Assembly (NCBI GenBank): GCA_963575645.1
Contig: OY754464.1
Location: 65,322,948-65,386,947 of the forward strand
Length of the DNA: 64,000 bases
From: Xanthostigma xanthostigma
Lineage: Eukaryota > Arthropoda > Insecta > Raphidioptera > Raphidiidae
Direction: 5' to 3'
Positions 63,938 to 64,000 of the stretch are shown in pieces. Within the stretch, counting starts at the first letter, position 1. Every line of letters starts with the position of its first letter. Both the position numbers and the translations under genes were made by a program. The notes under the pieces were generated by a model, which had not been told where the DNA came from, searched no databases, and saw only the letters and a program-made list of their open reading frames with translations.

Positions 63938-64000
63938 ATTTAGTGCAAACTGAAAGAGACGACTCTTTAATTCGCTATTTCGTGTAACTAGCGTAAGTTT

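Overview
This window looks like repeat-rich, AT-rich intronic and intergenic DNA from an animal, most likely a moth or butterfly (Lepidoptera). The grounds are one spliced exon of an alkaline phosphatase, no bacterial-type gene organisation anywhere, and many interspersed families of kinds I associate from memory with lepidopteran genomes: the 'gagaacctcctcc' tails, 'agggttccgtacctc' units, short hAT and TTAA-flanked elements, and small Helitrons that start with TC and end with CTAG. The taxon is an inference. No reads, RNA or database were available.

Only one stretch is convincingly host coding: a 208-bp minus-strand exon (3899-4106) with clean splice sites, encoding part of alkaline phosphatase. 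If this gene is intact, the DNA on both sides of the exon begins as its introns. I found no neighbouring ALP exon. I saw no other host gene; two longer unidentified reading frames (39495-39929 and 49681-50055, both minus) are listed with low confidence.

The rest is a palimpsest of mobile elements. Around 0-8 kb are a 1.2-kb inverted-repeat element with a hAT copy inserted in it, a Penelope-like unit, long palindromes and a tRNA-Leu-like module. From 10 to 31 kb there are three copies of a Helitron carrying a tRNA-Lys-like sequence, TTAA-flanked GC-rich MITEs, two copies of a compound MITE, a perfect 265-bp palindrome, a solo LTR, tRNA-Pro and tRNA-Gly remnants, a LINE 3' end and several hAT elements. 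From 31 to 52 kb, palindromic Penelope-like units with hammerhead-like motifs dominate, often nested in other repeats. From 52 to 64 kb there are a mariner-like element with a nested MITE, a palindrome/tRNA composite, a second solo LTR, a fourth Helitron nested in a MITE, and two hAT copies.

The two most interesting threads are these. First, tRNA-like modules with recognisable A and B boxes, usually followed by a T-run, recur inside several unrelated mobile families (Helitron, palindromic MITE composites and others). Second, two palindromic families carry a hammerhead-like core (CTGANGA, stem II, GAAA) and have 12-15 bp target duplications, which fits Penelope-like retroelements better than ordinary MITEs.
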